A stretch of 64,000 nt of DNA, from contig NZ_CP027482.1 in NCBI RefSeq assembly GCF_003443875.1, positions 1,612,001-1,676,000 of the forward strand. Reading direction: 5' to 3'. The position numbers and the translations under genes were made by a program. Source of the DNA: Aeromicrobium sp. A1-2. Its GTDB lineage: Bacteria; Actinomycetota; Actinomycetes; Propionibacteriales; Nocardioidaceae. The notes under the pieces are model-generated. The model was not told the DNA's origin. It did no database searches and worked only from the letters and a program-made list of their open reading frames with translations. Positions 1-7,112 of the stretch are shown in pieces (position 1 is the stretch's first letter; each line of letters begins with the position of its first letter).

Positions 1-746
1 GACTTCACCCACTACCGCCTCAGCACCGGACATGACACCGAGATCCTGACCTGGCTCGACGACTGCACCCGCATGGCGATCCGCGTCACCGCCCACCACC
101 GGGTCACCACGCCCATCGTCCTCGCCGAGTTCCGTGCCGCGATCAAAACCGTTGGAATCCCCGCCTCAACCCTCGCCGACAACGGCATGGTCTACACCGT
201 CCGCCTCGCCGGCATCGGCCGCCAAGGCGGACGCAACAGCTTCGAGCACGAACTCCGCCGACTGCACGTGATCCAGAAGAACGGCCGACCGAACCACCCC
301 ACGACTCAGGGCAAAGTCGAGAGATTCCAACAGACCTTCAAGAAGTGGCTCCGCGCTCAGCCGGTCCAACCCGCGACGATTGTCGAGCTGCAGGCACTAC
401 TCGATGAGTTCGTCGACGAATACAACCACCGCCGCCCCCACCGGTCGTTGCCACACCGAGCAACACCGGCAACGCTCTATGACTCGATGCCAAAGCCTTG
501 CCAGGCAACTCCCGCGACACCGACACCCACGACCGGATCCGCCACGACCGCATCGACAAAACAGGGGCCGTGACGCTCCGCGTCAACGGCAAACTCCACC
601 ACATCGGCATCGGCCGAACCCACGCCCGAACCCACGTCATCCTGCTCATCCAAGACCTCAACGTCAGGGTCGTGAACGCCGTCACTGGGGAGCTACTCAG
701 AGACCTAGAAATAGACCCAGAACGCGACTACCAACCGCGCAAATGA
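1..746 (+). pseudogene. IS481-type transposase, 5' cut by window edge and frameshifted
   Basis: The reading frame is open from base 1 and shows the DDE integrase core of IS481-type transposases: Asp in DFTH (bases 1-3), Asp in ADNG (178-180) and Glu in GKVERF (319-321), followed by YNHRRPHRSL. This frame ends at 573. The usual C-terminal part (GKLHHIGIGRTHARTHV, then DLEIDPERDYQP) lies in another frame and ends at 746. One missing base near 490-497 would explain the switch, because adding one base restores a continuous protein. The element is therefore probably inactive, unless the shift is a sequencing error or is programmed. The terminal inverted repeats are not visible: the left one is outside the window and I could not identify the right one. 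Confidence 0.85.
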
Positions 747-749
747 AGA

Positions 750-781
750 ACACCCGAACCTGCTTCCGCAGGTTCGGGTGT
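750..781 (+). terminator. Perfect hairpin after the transposase
   Basis: Four bases after the transposase stop lies a 14-bp perfect inverted repeat with a TTCC loop (ACACCCGAACCTGC / GCAGGTTCGGGTGT), followed by TCTCTTATCT. It fits an intrinsic terminator with a weak U tract. It may also shield the adjacent, oppositely oriented tRNA gene. It could instead be part of the IS end. Confidence 0.6.
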
Positions 782-807
782 CTCTTATCTCTTGCGAGAT
801 CACACGG

Positions 808-881
808 TCGGGCTGACAGGATTTGAACCTGCGACCCCCTGACCCCCAGTCAGGTGCGCTACCAAGCTGCGCTACAGCCCG
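808..881 (-). tRNA. tRNA-Pro (anticodon GGG)
   Basis: Read on the minus strand, a 74-nt cloverleaf can be folded. The acceptor is CGGGCTG paired with CAGCCCG, the D arm contains AGCTTGGTAGC, and the anticodon stem CCTGA/TCAGG encloses loop CTGGGGG. The T arm carries GGTTTGAATCC and the discriminator is A. The anticodon GGG reads Pro codons CCC/CCU, and the initial C is usual for tRNA-Pro. The 3' CCA is not encoded in full (CCG follows), so it would be added after transcription. The 3' end faces the broken IS481 element. Confidence 0.95.
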
Positions 882-1067
882 TCGTTCCGAGGGGAAACTT
901 TACCGCAGCCGGTCGGCACTTCTTGCATCGGTCGGACCCGGCCGAGATTTGGGCAGGAGCGCAGGAGATTGTCTCCAGAGAGTGCCCATCCCCCGCCCAC
1001 CAGATCTTCCCTGCGCCGCCGGTCGAAGATGGCCTCGACGCGGTTCCGCGCGTGGGAAGGTATCGCC

Positions 1068-1652
1068 ATGACGACACTCCGGAACCGCGGTCTTCTCGCC
1101 GCAGCAGCCATCTTTGCCCTCACAGTCGTCCAGCTCACGGTCGGGGCGTTTGGCGGCCTGGAGCAGTTCGACGGCAAGGGATTCGGCTACCGCCTGATCG
1201 TCTATCCGGTGCTGATGCTGATCATCCCGGCCACCTGGTGGTGGCGCACCCGCGGGCGGACCACGGTCGGCGAGCTCCCGTGGGGGGCGTCCGCGCTGAT
1301 CATGTCACCGTTCCTCGTCGACGTCACCGGCAACACGATCGACCTCTACGACCGGGTCGAGTGGTGGGACAACGCCAACCACTTCGTCAACTGGGTGTTG
1401 CTGCTGTGGGGCTGCGGCCTGCTGCTCCGGCTCGTCTGGACCGGACCGACCTGGACCCTCGTGCTGACCATCACGGGCCTCGGCGCCGTGCTGGCGATCG
1501 GCTGGGAGATCGGCGAGTGGTACACCTTCATCCGCCGCGGCACCGAGCTCGACGGCGCGTACGAGGACACCCTCAGCGACGAGCTGCTGGGCACGCTCGG
1601 CGCCCTGCTGGCCGGTCTGATCGTCGGCCGGACACGAAGGGACGACCGCTAG
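1068..1652 (+). CDS. Small integral membrane protein, DUF2238/YjdF-like
   Basis: This is a 194-residue protein with about five or six hydrophobic segments. It has the pattern WWDNANHFVNW in the middle and YEDTLSDELLGTLGALLAG near the end. A WWD...H motif followed by a D-T...D-x-x-x-x-x-LGA signature is typical of YjdF/DUF2238-type membrane proteins of unknown function. The ATG at 1068 is preferred because GGAAGG lies 7 bases upstream; in-frame ATGs at 969 and 1029 lack such a site. The gene stands alone, converging on the LuxR gene. Family assignment is by remembered motif, not by search. Confidence 0.7.
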   Translation: MTTLRNRGLLAAAAIFALTVVQLTVGAFGGLEQFDGKGFGYRLIVYPVLMLIIPATWWWRTRGRTTVGELPWGASALIMSPFLVDVTGNTIDLYDRVEWWDNANHFVNWVLLLWGCGLLLRLVWTGPTWTLVLTITGLGAVLAIGWEIGEWYTFIRRGTELDGAYEDTLSDELLGTLGALLAGLIVGRTRRDDR

Positions 1653-1685
1653 GCCGACGCAGACCATCGGGCCGGCACGGCGCGC

Positions 1686-2885
1686 TCAGCCCGGGGGAAA
1701 GGACTCGCCGTGAATGCCCACGCGTTGCTGTTGGTTCCTGATCCAGATGGTGGCGGCGGCGACACGGTTGGCTGCGCCGAGCTTTCGCAAGATCCGCTTG
1801 ACGTGCGACTTGGCTGTGTCCTCGGTGATGAACAGTCGCGCTGCGATGCTCGCGTTGGAGGCGCCACCACCCAGGAGCGCCAGCACTTCCAACTCTCGTT
1901 TGGACAGGTCCGCAAGCTCGCCGTTGCCGAACGCCGGCACGATTGCGGAGGCGACTCGCGACGCTCCGGAACCATCAGAGCCCCCCGTCACAAGTTCGAC
2001 CTCTGCATCGAGGTACTCAGCGACGACCGCCTCGGTCCGCTGGAGCAACCGGCGCAGCTCCTGGCCCTGCGCCCGGAGCCGGTCAGTGAGTTGGGATCGT
2101 TCGACCGCGAATCCAAATCCTTCCGCGAAGGCCCACAAACTGTCGCGATCGAAGTCGTCCACCCGACGTGGCTTCAGCCGGTGATCGGCGTGGAGGAAAC
2201 CGATCACCCGACCTTCGGGCATGATCGGGGCAGCCACGTACGACCGGGTGTCATAGGCCTCGGCAAGCTCGGCGAAGATCCGCGGATTGCCGACGACCTG
2301 TTGGATCGCCATGGGCCTACGGCGGCGCACCATCTCAGTTTCGAGAACTCGTGAGGCGAGCAGAGCCGGGTGCTCCCGGCTGAACGCCAACATGCGGTCC
2401 GAGCCCTCCGGGTCATCCCTCACCCAGATGGATTCGGCAACCAGCTCCCGGCCCCGGACCCGGTAGAGCACCGCGCGGTCGAAGCCGCAGGACTCCCCGG
2501 CATGCCGGGGAGCTGCCGCGATCATCGAGTCGGTGTCCGGCATCTTTCGCAGGTTGGCGAGCGCCTCGTGCACTCGCGCGAGGACCTCCAGACGGTCACG
2601 GAGCAACGACTCAGTCGCGCGATGGCGCCGTTCGTGGAGGTTGCCCAGGTCGCTGAGGGCCCCCGCCAGGGCTGGGTCAGCGTCATCGGCGAGCTGCCCG
2701 ATGCGCTCTTCGAGATCAGCGAGCTCGTCATCCAGGGCAGCCCGGGCCGTCGACGCGGGGCTGTCCGGAGGGTTGGCGGGCCACGCCGGCAGATTTCCGG
2801 CAATCGACCCGGACGTCGATTCGCCAGAAGTCTGTTCCACGGCACCACGGTAGTCCCACCATCCTGCGCTTCCGACGCCCCGCAC
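1686..2885 (-). CDS. GAF-domain LuxR-family transcriptional regulator
   Basis: The protein has up to 399 residues and starts with GTG. The N-terminal part holds a coiled-coil-like stretch (DDELADLEERIGQL) and a GAF-like sensor domain (about residues 110-270, with SYVAAPIMPEGRVIGFLHAD). The C-terminal 65 residues form a LuxR/FixJ-type helix-turn-helix: LSKRELEVLALLGGGASNASIAARLFITEDTAKSHVKRI. No receiver Asp pocket is seen, so it probably responds to a ligand through GAF. It begins 4 bp after the nitrilase-like gene, as the last gene of a three-gene operon, and is the likely local regulator. The exact start is uncertain; a second GTG about 14 codons in is possible. Confidence 0.85.
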   Translation of the reverse strand: MRGVGSAGWWDYRGAVEQTSGESTSGSIAGNLPAWPANPPDSPASTARAALDDELADLEERIGQLADDADPALAGALSDLGNLHERRHRATESLLRDRLEVLARVHEALANLRKMPDTDSMIAAAPRHAGESCGFDRAVLYRVRGRELVAESIWVRDDPEGSDRMLAFSREHPALLASRVLETEMVRRRRPMAIQQVVGNPRIFAELAEAYDTRSYVAAPIMPEGRVIGFLHADHRLKPRRVDDFDRDSLWAFAEGFGFAVERSQLTDRLRAQGQELRRLLQRTEAVVAEYLDAEVELVTGGSDGSGASRVASAIVPAFGNGELADLSKRELEVLALLGGGASNASIAARLFITEDTAKSHVKRILRKLGAANRVAAATIWIRNQQQRVGIHGESFPPG

Positions 2886-2889
2886 AGCA

Positions 2890-3888
2890 TCACCCGATCG
2901 GCGGAGCCACGTCGGCTGGCGTATACGCCGGGAGGTCAGTGCTGGGCGACCAGGAGTGGAGCCCCAGCGCCTTCATCGCGCGATACTTCAACACTCCATG
3001 CGCATTCCCCGCGTACCAGACCAGGTGCACCGAGACCGGGAGCGGCGCATTCCAGAACAGGTCCGGAATCGGATCGCGCGGGGCAGGCTCGGTGATGGTC
3101 ACGTCTGCGCACACGTATCCCTCGCCGTCCCCGTATGACAACCGCTCCAGGACGACGCCGTCGGCATCGCAGATGGTCGTCTCCCCCAGCATCCGGGACG
3201 GCCACTTCACCCCGGGCAGGAGGGGCGTCTCCATCGTGAACGGGCCGACGTGTGATGCGTGGACCGCGGGTACGCCGAGCATGCGAGCCATCCGCGGAGG
3301 CGTTTCGCGGCAGTACTGCTCCAAGATCGCCTCATCGCGCTCGATGAACAGCTTGTGGGTCAACGGCCAGGTCGGGAAGGACGGAAAGTGCATCCCACCG
3401 GCCAGCAGCTGTACGCGGCCCACAAGTCGCTTCGCCGTGCGCACCCGGCCCCACTCGAACCCGTTGGCAACACCAATCGAGCCGAGCGACGTCTTCATGA
3501 CGCCATCATCACTTCCACCGGCGTAGTAGTTGTTCTCCCAGAACGATGGCTGGTCCTTGTCGTGAAGATGGATTGCACCATCAGGCTCACAGAGTGCGTA
3601 GGTGCCACGGGTCTCGTCACCACGGACGGCAATGAAGCCGCCACCAACAACGCAGTCGAGCTCGCGGGCGAGTGACCGCAGCGTCTGCAACGGGGCGCCC
3701 ATGAGCGGCCGGGCCACCGATCGCAACCGGCGGTCGTAGGCGTTCGGGGGGGTGATCGCCTCGGGAAGGAAGATCGCCTCCGGTGAGTGTTCCCGTGCAG
3801 CCGCGCGCACCAGCTCGGCACACCGGTGCAGGTTGCCCTCAACGTCCCCGATCTGCAGCGCCGGCTGGACGGCCACCACGCGCGTCAT
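2890..3888 (-). CDS. Carbon-nitrogen hydrolase (nitrilase) superfamily protein lacking the catalytic Cys
   Basis: This 332-residue protein has the nitrilase-superfamily layout: E43 in FLPEAI, K111 in HDKDQ with nearby E118, and the strand-elbow motif around residues 137-147. In active members that motif reads roughly V-x-x-C-x-E. Here it reads GVANGFEWGR, so the cysteine position is Gly143 (codon GGG), while the following Glu145 is kept. The protein may therefore be a pseudoenzyme or use different chemistry. Its ATG overlaps the stop of the upstream acyl-CoA dehydrogenase gene by 4 nt, so the two are translationally coupled. The substrate is unknown. Confidence 0.8.
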   Translation of the reverse strand: MTRVVAVQPALQIGDVEGNLHRCAELVRAAAREHSPEAIFLPEAITPPNAYDRRLRSVARPLMGAPLQTLRSLARELDCVVGGGFIAVRGDETRGTYALCEPDGAIHLHDKDQPSFWENNYYAGGSDDGVMKTSLGSIGVANGFEWGRVRTAKRLVGRVQLLAGGMHFPSFPTWPLTHKLFIERDEAILEQYCRETPPRMARMLGVPAVHASHVGPFTMETPLLPGVKWPSRMLGETTICDADGVVLERLSYGDGEGYVCADVTITEPAPRDPIPDLFWNAPLPVSVHLVWYAGNAHGVLKYRAMKALGLHSWSPSTDLPAYTPADVAPPIG

Positions 3889-5579
3889 CGGGCGATCCCG
3901 TGACGCGCGACGATTGCGTGGGCGTCGATGCCGTACGGCAAGGTGCCCAGGACTCCCCCACCGTCCTCCAGCTTGGCCGCGCAGTACGCGTCGGCGATGA
4001 AGCTGGGTGCAAAACGCACGAGCAGCGATGCCTGCAGACAGCGCGCCATCCGGCCGGTCAGCTCCCGGGCCCTAGCCTCGTCGACCCCGCCTGCCACCAT
4101 CTCGCGCAGCTGCAGCACCGCGGTGTCGAGGCGCCGGTTCTCCCCGGCCGCGAGGTCGAGCTCGTCGAAGAAGGCCACGATCGCCTCCGGCTCGCTGCGC
4201 ATGGCGCGCAGGACGTCGAGTACCTGCACGTTGCCCGATCCTTCCCAGACAGACATCAAGGGCGCCTCGCGGTAGTTGCGAGGCAGTCGCGACTCCTCAA
4301 CGAAGCCATATCCCCCTTGGCACTCCAGCGCCTCGACCGCGTGGATCGGCGCCCGCTTGCACACCCAGAACTTCAACACCGGCGCTGCGAGGCGACGGAA
4401 GGCCATCGCCGTCCGATCGCCATCTGAAGCCTCCTGCGTTGCCCGCGCGAGCCTGAGCGCCGCCCAGGTGGCAGCCTCGCTCTCGAGCGCGAGGTCAGCC
4501 AGGACACCGGTCATCGCGGGCTGCTCGGCCAACGGCCGACCGAAGGCCGAACGATGCGAAGCCCAGTGGATCGCCTCGATCGTTCCGGTGCGCATGACGG
4601 CAGTCGAACCGAGGACGCAGTCCTGACGCGTTCCACCGATCATCGACATGATGGCCCGCACGCCGTGCCCCGGTTCACCGACGAGCTGCGCTGCCGAGGA
4701 GTCGAACCGGACCTCCGCAGTCGGGTTCGATCGGTTGCCGAGCTTGTCCTTCAACCTGTCCAGCGTCCACCCGTTGTCGCTCCCGTCCTCCAGCCGACGC
4801 GGAACGAGCAAGCAGGTCATGCCCTCCGGCGTGTGTGCCAGCACGAACATGCCGTCGGAGTGGACAGCAGACACGAACCACTTCTCGCCCGTCACTCGAT
4901 ACCAGCCATCCTGGCCATCGGGCACGGCTGTGGTCGTGTTGATGCTCAAGTCCGAGCCGCCCTGCTTCTCTGTGAGCGCCATCCCGATCAGCGCACCCCG
5001 CTTCTGCTCGATCGGGAGCGAACGCGAGTCGTAGACCCCCGAGGTGACCAGACCCTCCCACCGTTCGGCGACTGTCGGCGTCAGACGCAGGGCAGGCACA
5101 CACGCGTAGGTCATCGCGAGAGGGCATCCGACCCCCGCCTCGATCTGGGTGACGCCGATGAACTTGGCTGCCCGGGCCACTTGCGCCGCGGAATCGGCGT
5201 CGGCCCACACCCGGCCAGCGACTCCGTGCTCGACCGCCAGTCCCAGGATGTGGTGCCACGACGGGTCGAAGCGGATCCGGTCGACGCGCCTGCCCGATCG
5301 GTCGTACGGCTGATGGACGGGAGGGTGCTCGTTCGCTGCGAATCCGGCCTCCAGCAGGTCGGCCGATCCGAGGGCTCGACCGAGGACGGAGGCCTCGGCG
5401 ATCCGATGGCCTGCCCCGAACGCCTCCATGGCCTCGACGAGTGCCCTGTCGTCACCGATCACATCGAAGTCCTGCAGACGCGGAGGCGTGTTGACCGAGG
5501 AACGGTTGGACCTCGAGTCGCTGGTTGCGGCAGCTGGGGGGTTCGGTTTCAGCGAGATTGATTGGCTCATGGATGCCAT
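3885..5579 (-). CDS. Acyl-CoA dehydrogenase, AidB-like
   Basis: The 564-residue length matches the AidB branch of acyl-CoA dehydrogenases rather than the ~380-residue classical enzymes. Visible family features are ALTEKQGGSDLS and VTGEKWFVSA (flavin/substrate-binding middle domain), GGTRQDCVLGSTAVMRTG, the HRSAFGRPL region, and ALECQGGYGFVEESRLPRNYREAP with VWEGSGNV near the C-terminus. FAD-dependent alpha,beta-dehydrogenation of an acyl thioester is expected for the family, but AidB members may have no known substrate. It is the first gene of the operon with the nitrilase-like and LuxR genes and is divergent from an FAD oxidoreductase. ATGs at 5579 and 5570 are both possible starts; neither has a clear Shine-Dalgarno site. 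Confidence 0.88.
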   Translation of the reverse strand: MASMSQSISLKPNPPAAATSDSRSNRSSVNTPPRLQDFDVIGDDRALVEAMEAFGAGHRIAEASVLGRALGSADLLEAGFAANEHPPVHQPYDRSGRRVDRIRFDPSWHHILGLAVEHGVAGRVWADADSAAQVARAAKFIGVTQIEAGVGCPLAMTYACVPALRLTPTVAERWEGLVTSGVYDSRSLPIEQKRGALIGMALTEKQGGSDLSINTTTAVPDGQDGWYRVTGEKWFVSAVHSDGMFVLAHTPEGMTCLLVPRRLEDGSDNGWTLDRLKDKLGNRSNPTAEVRFDSSAAQLVGEPGHGVRAIMSMIGGTRQDCVLGSTAVMRTGTIEAIHWASHRSAFGRPLAEQPAMTGVLADLALESEAATWAALRLARATQEASDGDRTAMAFRRLAAPVLKFWVCKRAPIHAVEALECQGGYGFVEESRLPRNYREAPLMSVWEGSGNVQVLDVLRAMRSEPEAIVAFFDELDLAAGENRRLDTAVLQLREMVAGGVDEARARELTGRMARCLQASLLVRFAPSFIADAYCAAKLEDGGGVLGTLPYGIDAHAIVARHGIAR

Positions 5580-5749
5580 GCAAACGGCATTGCAGACCGA
5601 TGGGAAGCGAGTTCCCCCCGAAGGGTACTGAGGTGCACCCCGAATGGTGACGCGCTGGCCTTCGGCACCGATCTACGTTGTTGAAGGCCAAGGAGCAGCG
5701 GCTCCACATCTGCCGATCGCCGACACATCGGTGAGGAACGAGTACCGCA

Positions 5750-7090
5750 ATGCCGACACACCATGTGGAGACCGACTACCTGATTCTTGGGGCAGGTGCC
5801 ATGAGCATGGGGTTCGCGGACGTGATCCTCACCGAGGACCCGACTGCGCGCATCGTGATGGTCGATCGCCATGCAAATCCCGGTGGCCATTGGAACGATG
5901 CCTACCCGTTCGTCAGGCTCCACCAACCCGCCGCCTTCTATGGACTCAACTCGACGCCCCTCGGGCACGGCGGCGAGGACTTGAGCGGCGGCGCAGACCT
6001 GGTGGCCTACTACCGCCAAGCCATGGACCGCTTCATTCGCACCGGTCGGTTGCAGTTCCTGCCCATGAGTGAGTACGAGGGGGACGGACGGATCGTCTCA
6101 ACGGTCGACCCCGACCGGGTCACCACGGTCACCGCCCACCGCAGGATCGTCGACGGGACCTACATGCAGGTGAGGGTCCCCTCGGTCTGCGCGCCGAAAT
6201 ACACCATCGACCCCGGCGTCACGGTGATCCCGCCCAATGGCCTGGCCCAGGTCCGACGGCCCTGGGAGCGGTACGTGATCATCGGTGCCGGCAAGACCGC
6301 GATCGACGCGATCCTGTTCCTGCTGGGCAACCAGGTCAACCCTGATCGCATCCAGTGGATAGCGCCCAACGAGGCGTGGCTGCTGGATCGAGCCCACATG
6401 CAGCCGAGCATCGTGCTGGACTCTGTGGTGTCCATGGTGGAGAGCATCGCCGACTCCACCACGATCGATGAAGCCTTCCTCGAGCTGGAGCAGAAGGGAA
6501 TCGTCTTCCGGCTCGACGATCAGACCTTGCCGACCAAGTGGCGCTGCGCCACCGTGGACCGGGGTGAGCTTGCCACCTTGAGACGGGTCGAGGACGTCGT
6601 CCGACTGGGTCGGGTGCAGGACATCGGCAGCGAAGAGATCCGCCTGGACCGCGGCACCATCCCCACGGTCACCGACACCCTGTTCGTTGACTGCTCAGCC
6701 AACGGGCTCGTGCAGGTCGACCCTCATCCGCTGTTCTCCGCGGGGAGGGTGACCCTGCAGTCGGTGTTCATGTGTCAACAGACCTTCAGCGCAGCGCTGC
6801 TGGCCCACATGGAACTGCTCGATCTCAGCGACGAGCGACGCAACAAGATCTGCGTGCCTGTGCCGCACCCGGAGCTCACGCACGACCTGGCCAGCACGCT
6901 GGTCGCCACGACGCAAAACATGCTCAGCTGCAATCGACACATGGCTCTGTGGCTGCGACGCAGCCGCTTGTACCTGGGACACCACTCGGCACCACACCGC
7001 TACCTGCTCGGATCGGGCAAGCTTGCCGTGATCAACCGTCGGGCCCGAGTCGCCATGAAGGGGATGCTCCACAAGGCGAGCGCAACCTGA
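5750..7090 (+). CDS. FAD-dependent oxidoreductase, two dinucleotide-binding folds
   Basis: This 446-residue protein starts with an FAD-binding Rossmann motif (LILGAGAMSMG, residues about 11-21) followed by an acidic end of strand two (MVDRHANPGGHW). A second glycine-rich motif, VIIGAGKTAIDA, near residue 180 suggests an NAD(P)H site as in flavin monooxygenase-like and pyridine-nucleotide oxidoreductases. HPLFSAGRVTLQSVF lies near the C-terminal third. No signal peptide or membrane segment is seen. It is divergent from the acyl-CoA dehydrogenase operon, with about 170 bp between them, and may act on the same unknown substrate. The substrate cannot be read from sequence. Confidence 0.8.
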   Translation: MPTHHVETDYLILGAGAMSMGFADVILTEDPTARIVMVDRHANPGGHWNDAYPFVRLHQPAAFYGLNSTPLGHGGEDLSGGADLVAYYRQAMDRFIRTGRLQFLPMSEYEGDGRIVSTVDPDRVTTVTAHRRIVDGTYMQVRVPSVCAPKYTIDPGVTVIPPNGLAQVRRPWERYVIIGAGKTAIDAILFLLGNQVNPDRIQWIAPNEAWLLDRAHMQPSIVLDSVVSMVESIADSTTIDEAFLELEQKGIVFRLDDQTLPTKWRCATVDRGELATLRRVEDVVRLGRVQDIGSEEIRLDRGTIPTVTDTLFVDCSANGLVQVDPHPLFSAGRVTLQSVFMCQQTFSAALLAHMELLDLSDERRNKICVPVPHPELTHDLASTLVATTQNMLSCNRHMALWLRRSRLYLGHHSAPHRYLLGSGKLAVINRRARVAMKGMLHKASAT

Positions 7091-7112
7091 CCCGTCATGC
7101 GAGGCGCGCGTC

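Noticed and set aside
854..1741. Plus-strand 295-codon frame overlapping the DUF2238-like gene
   Set aside because: It is an Arg/His-rich shadow that overlaps the tRNA and the LuxR gene. The other frame shows membrane helices and a family motif.
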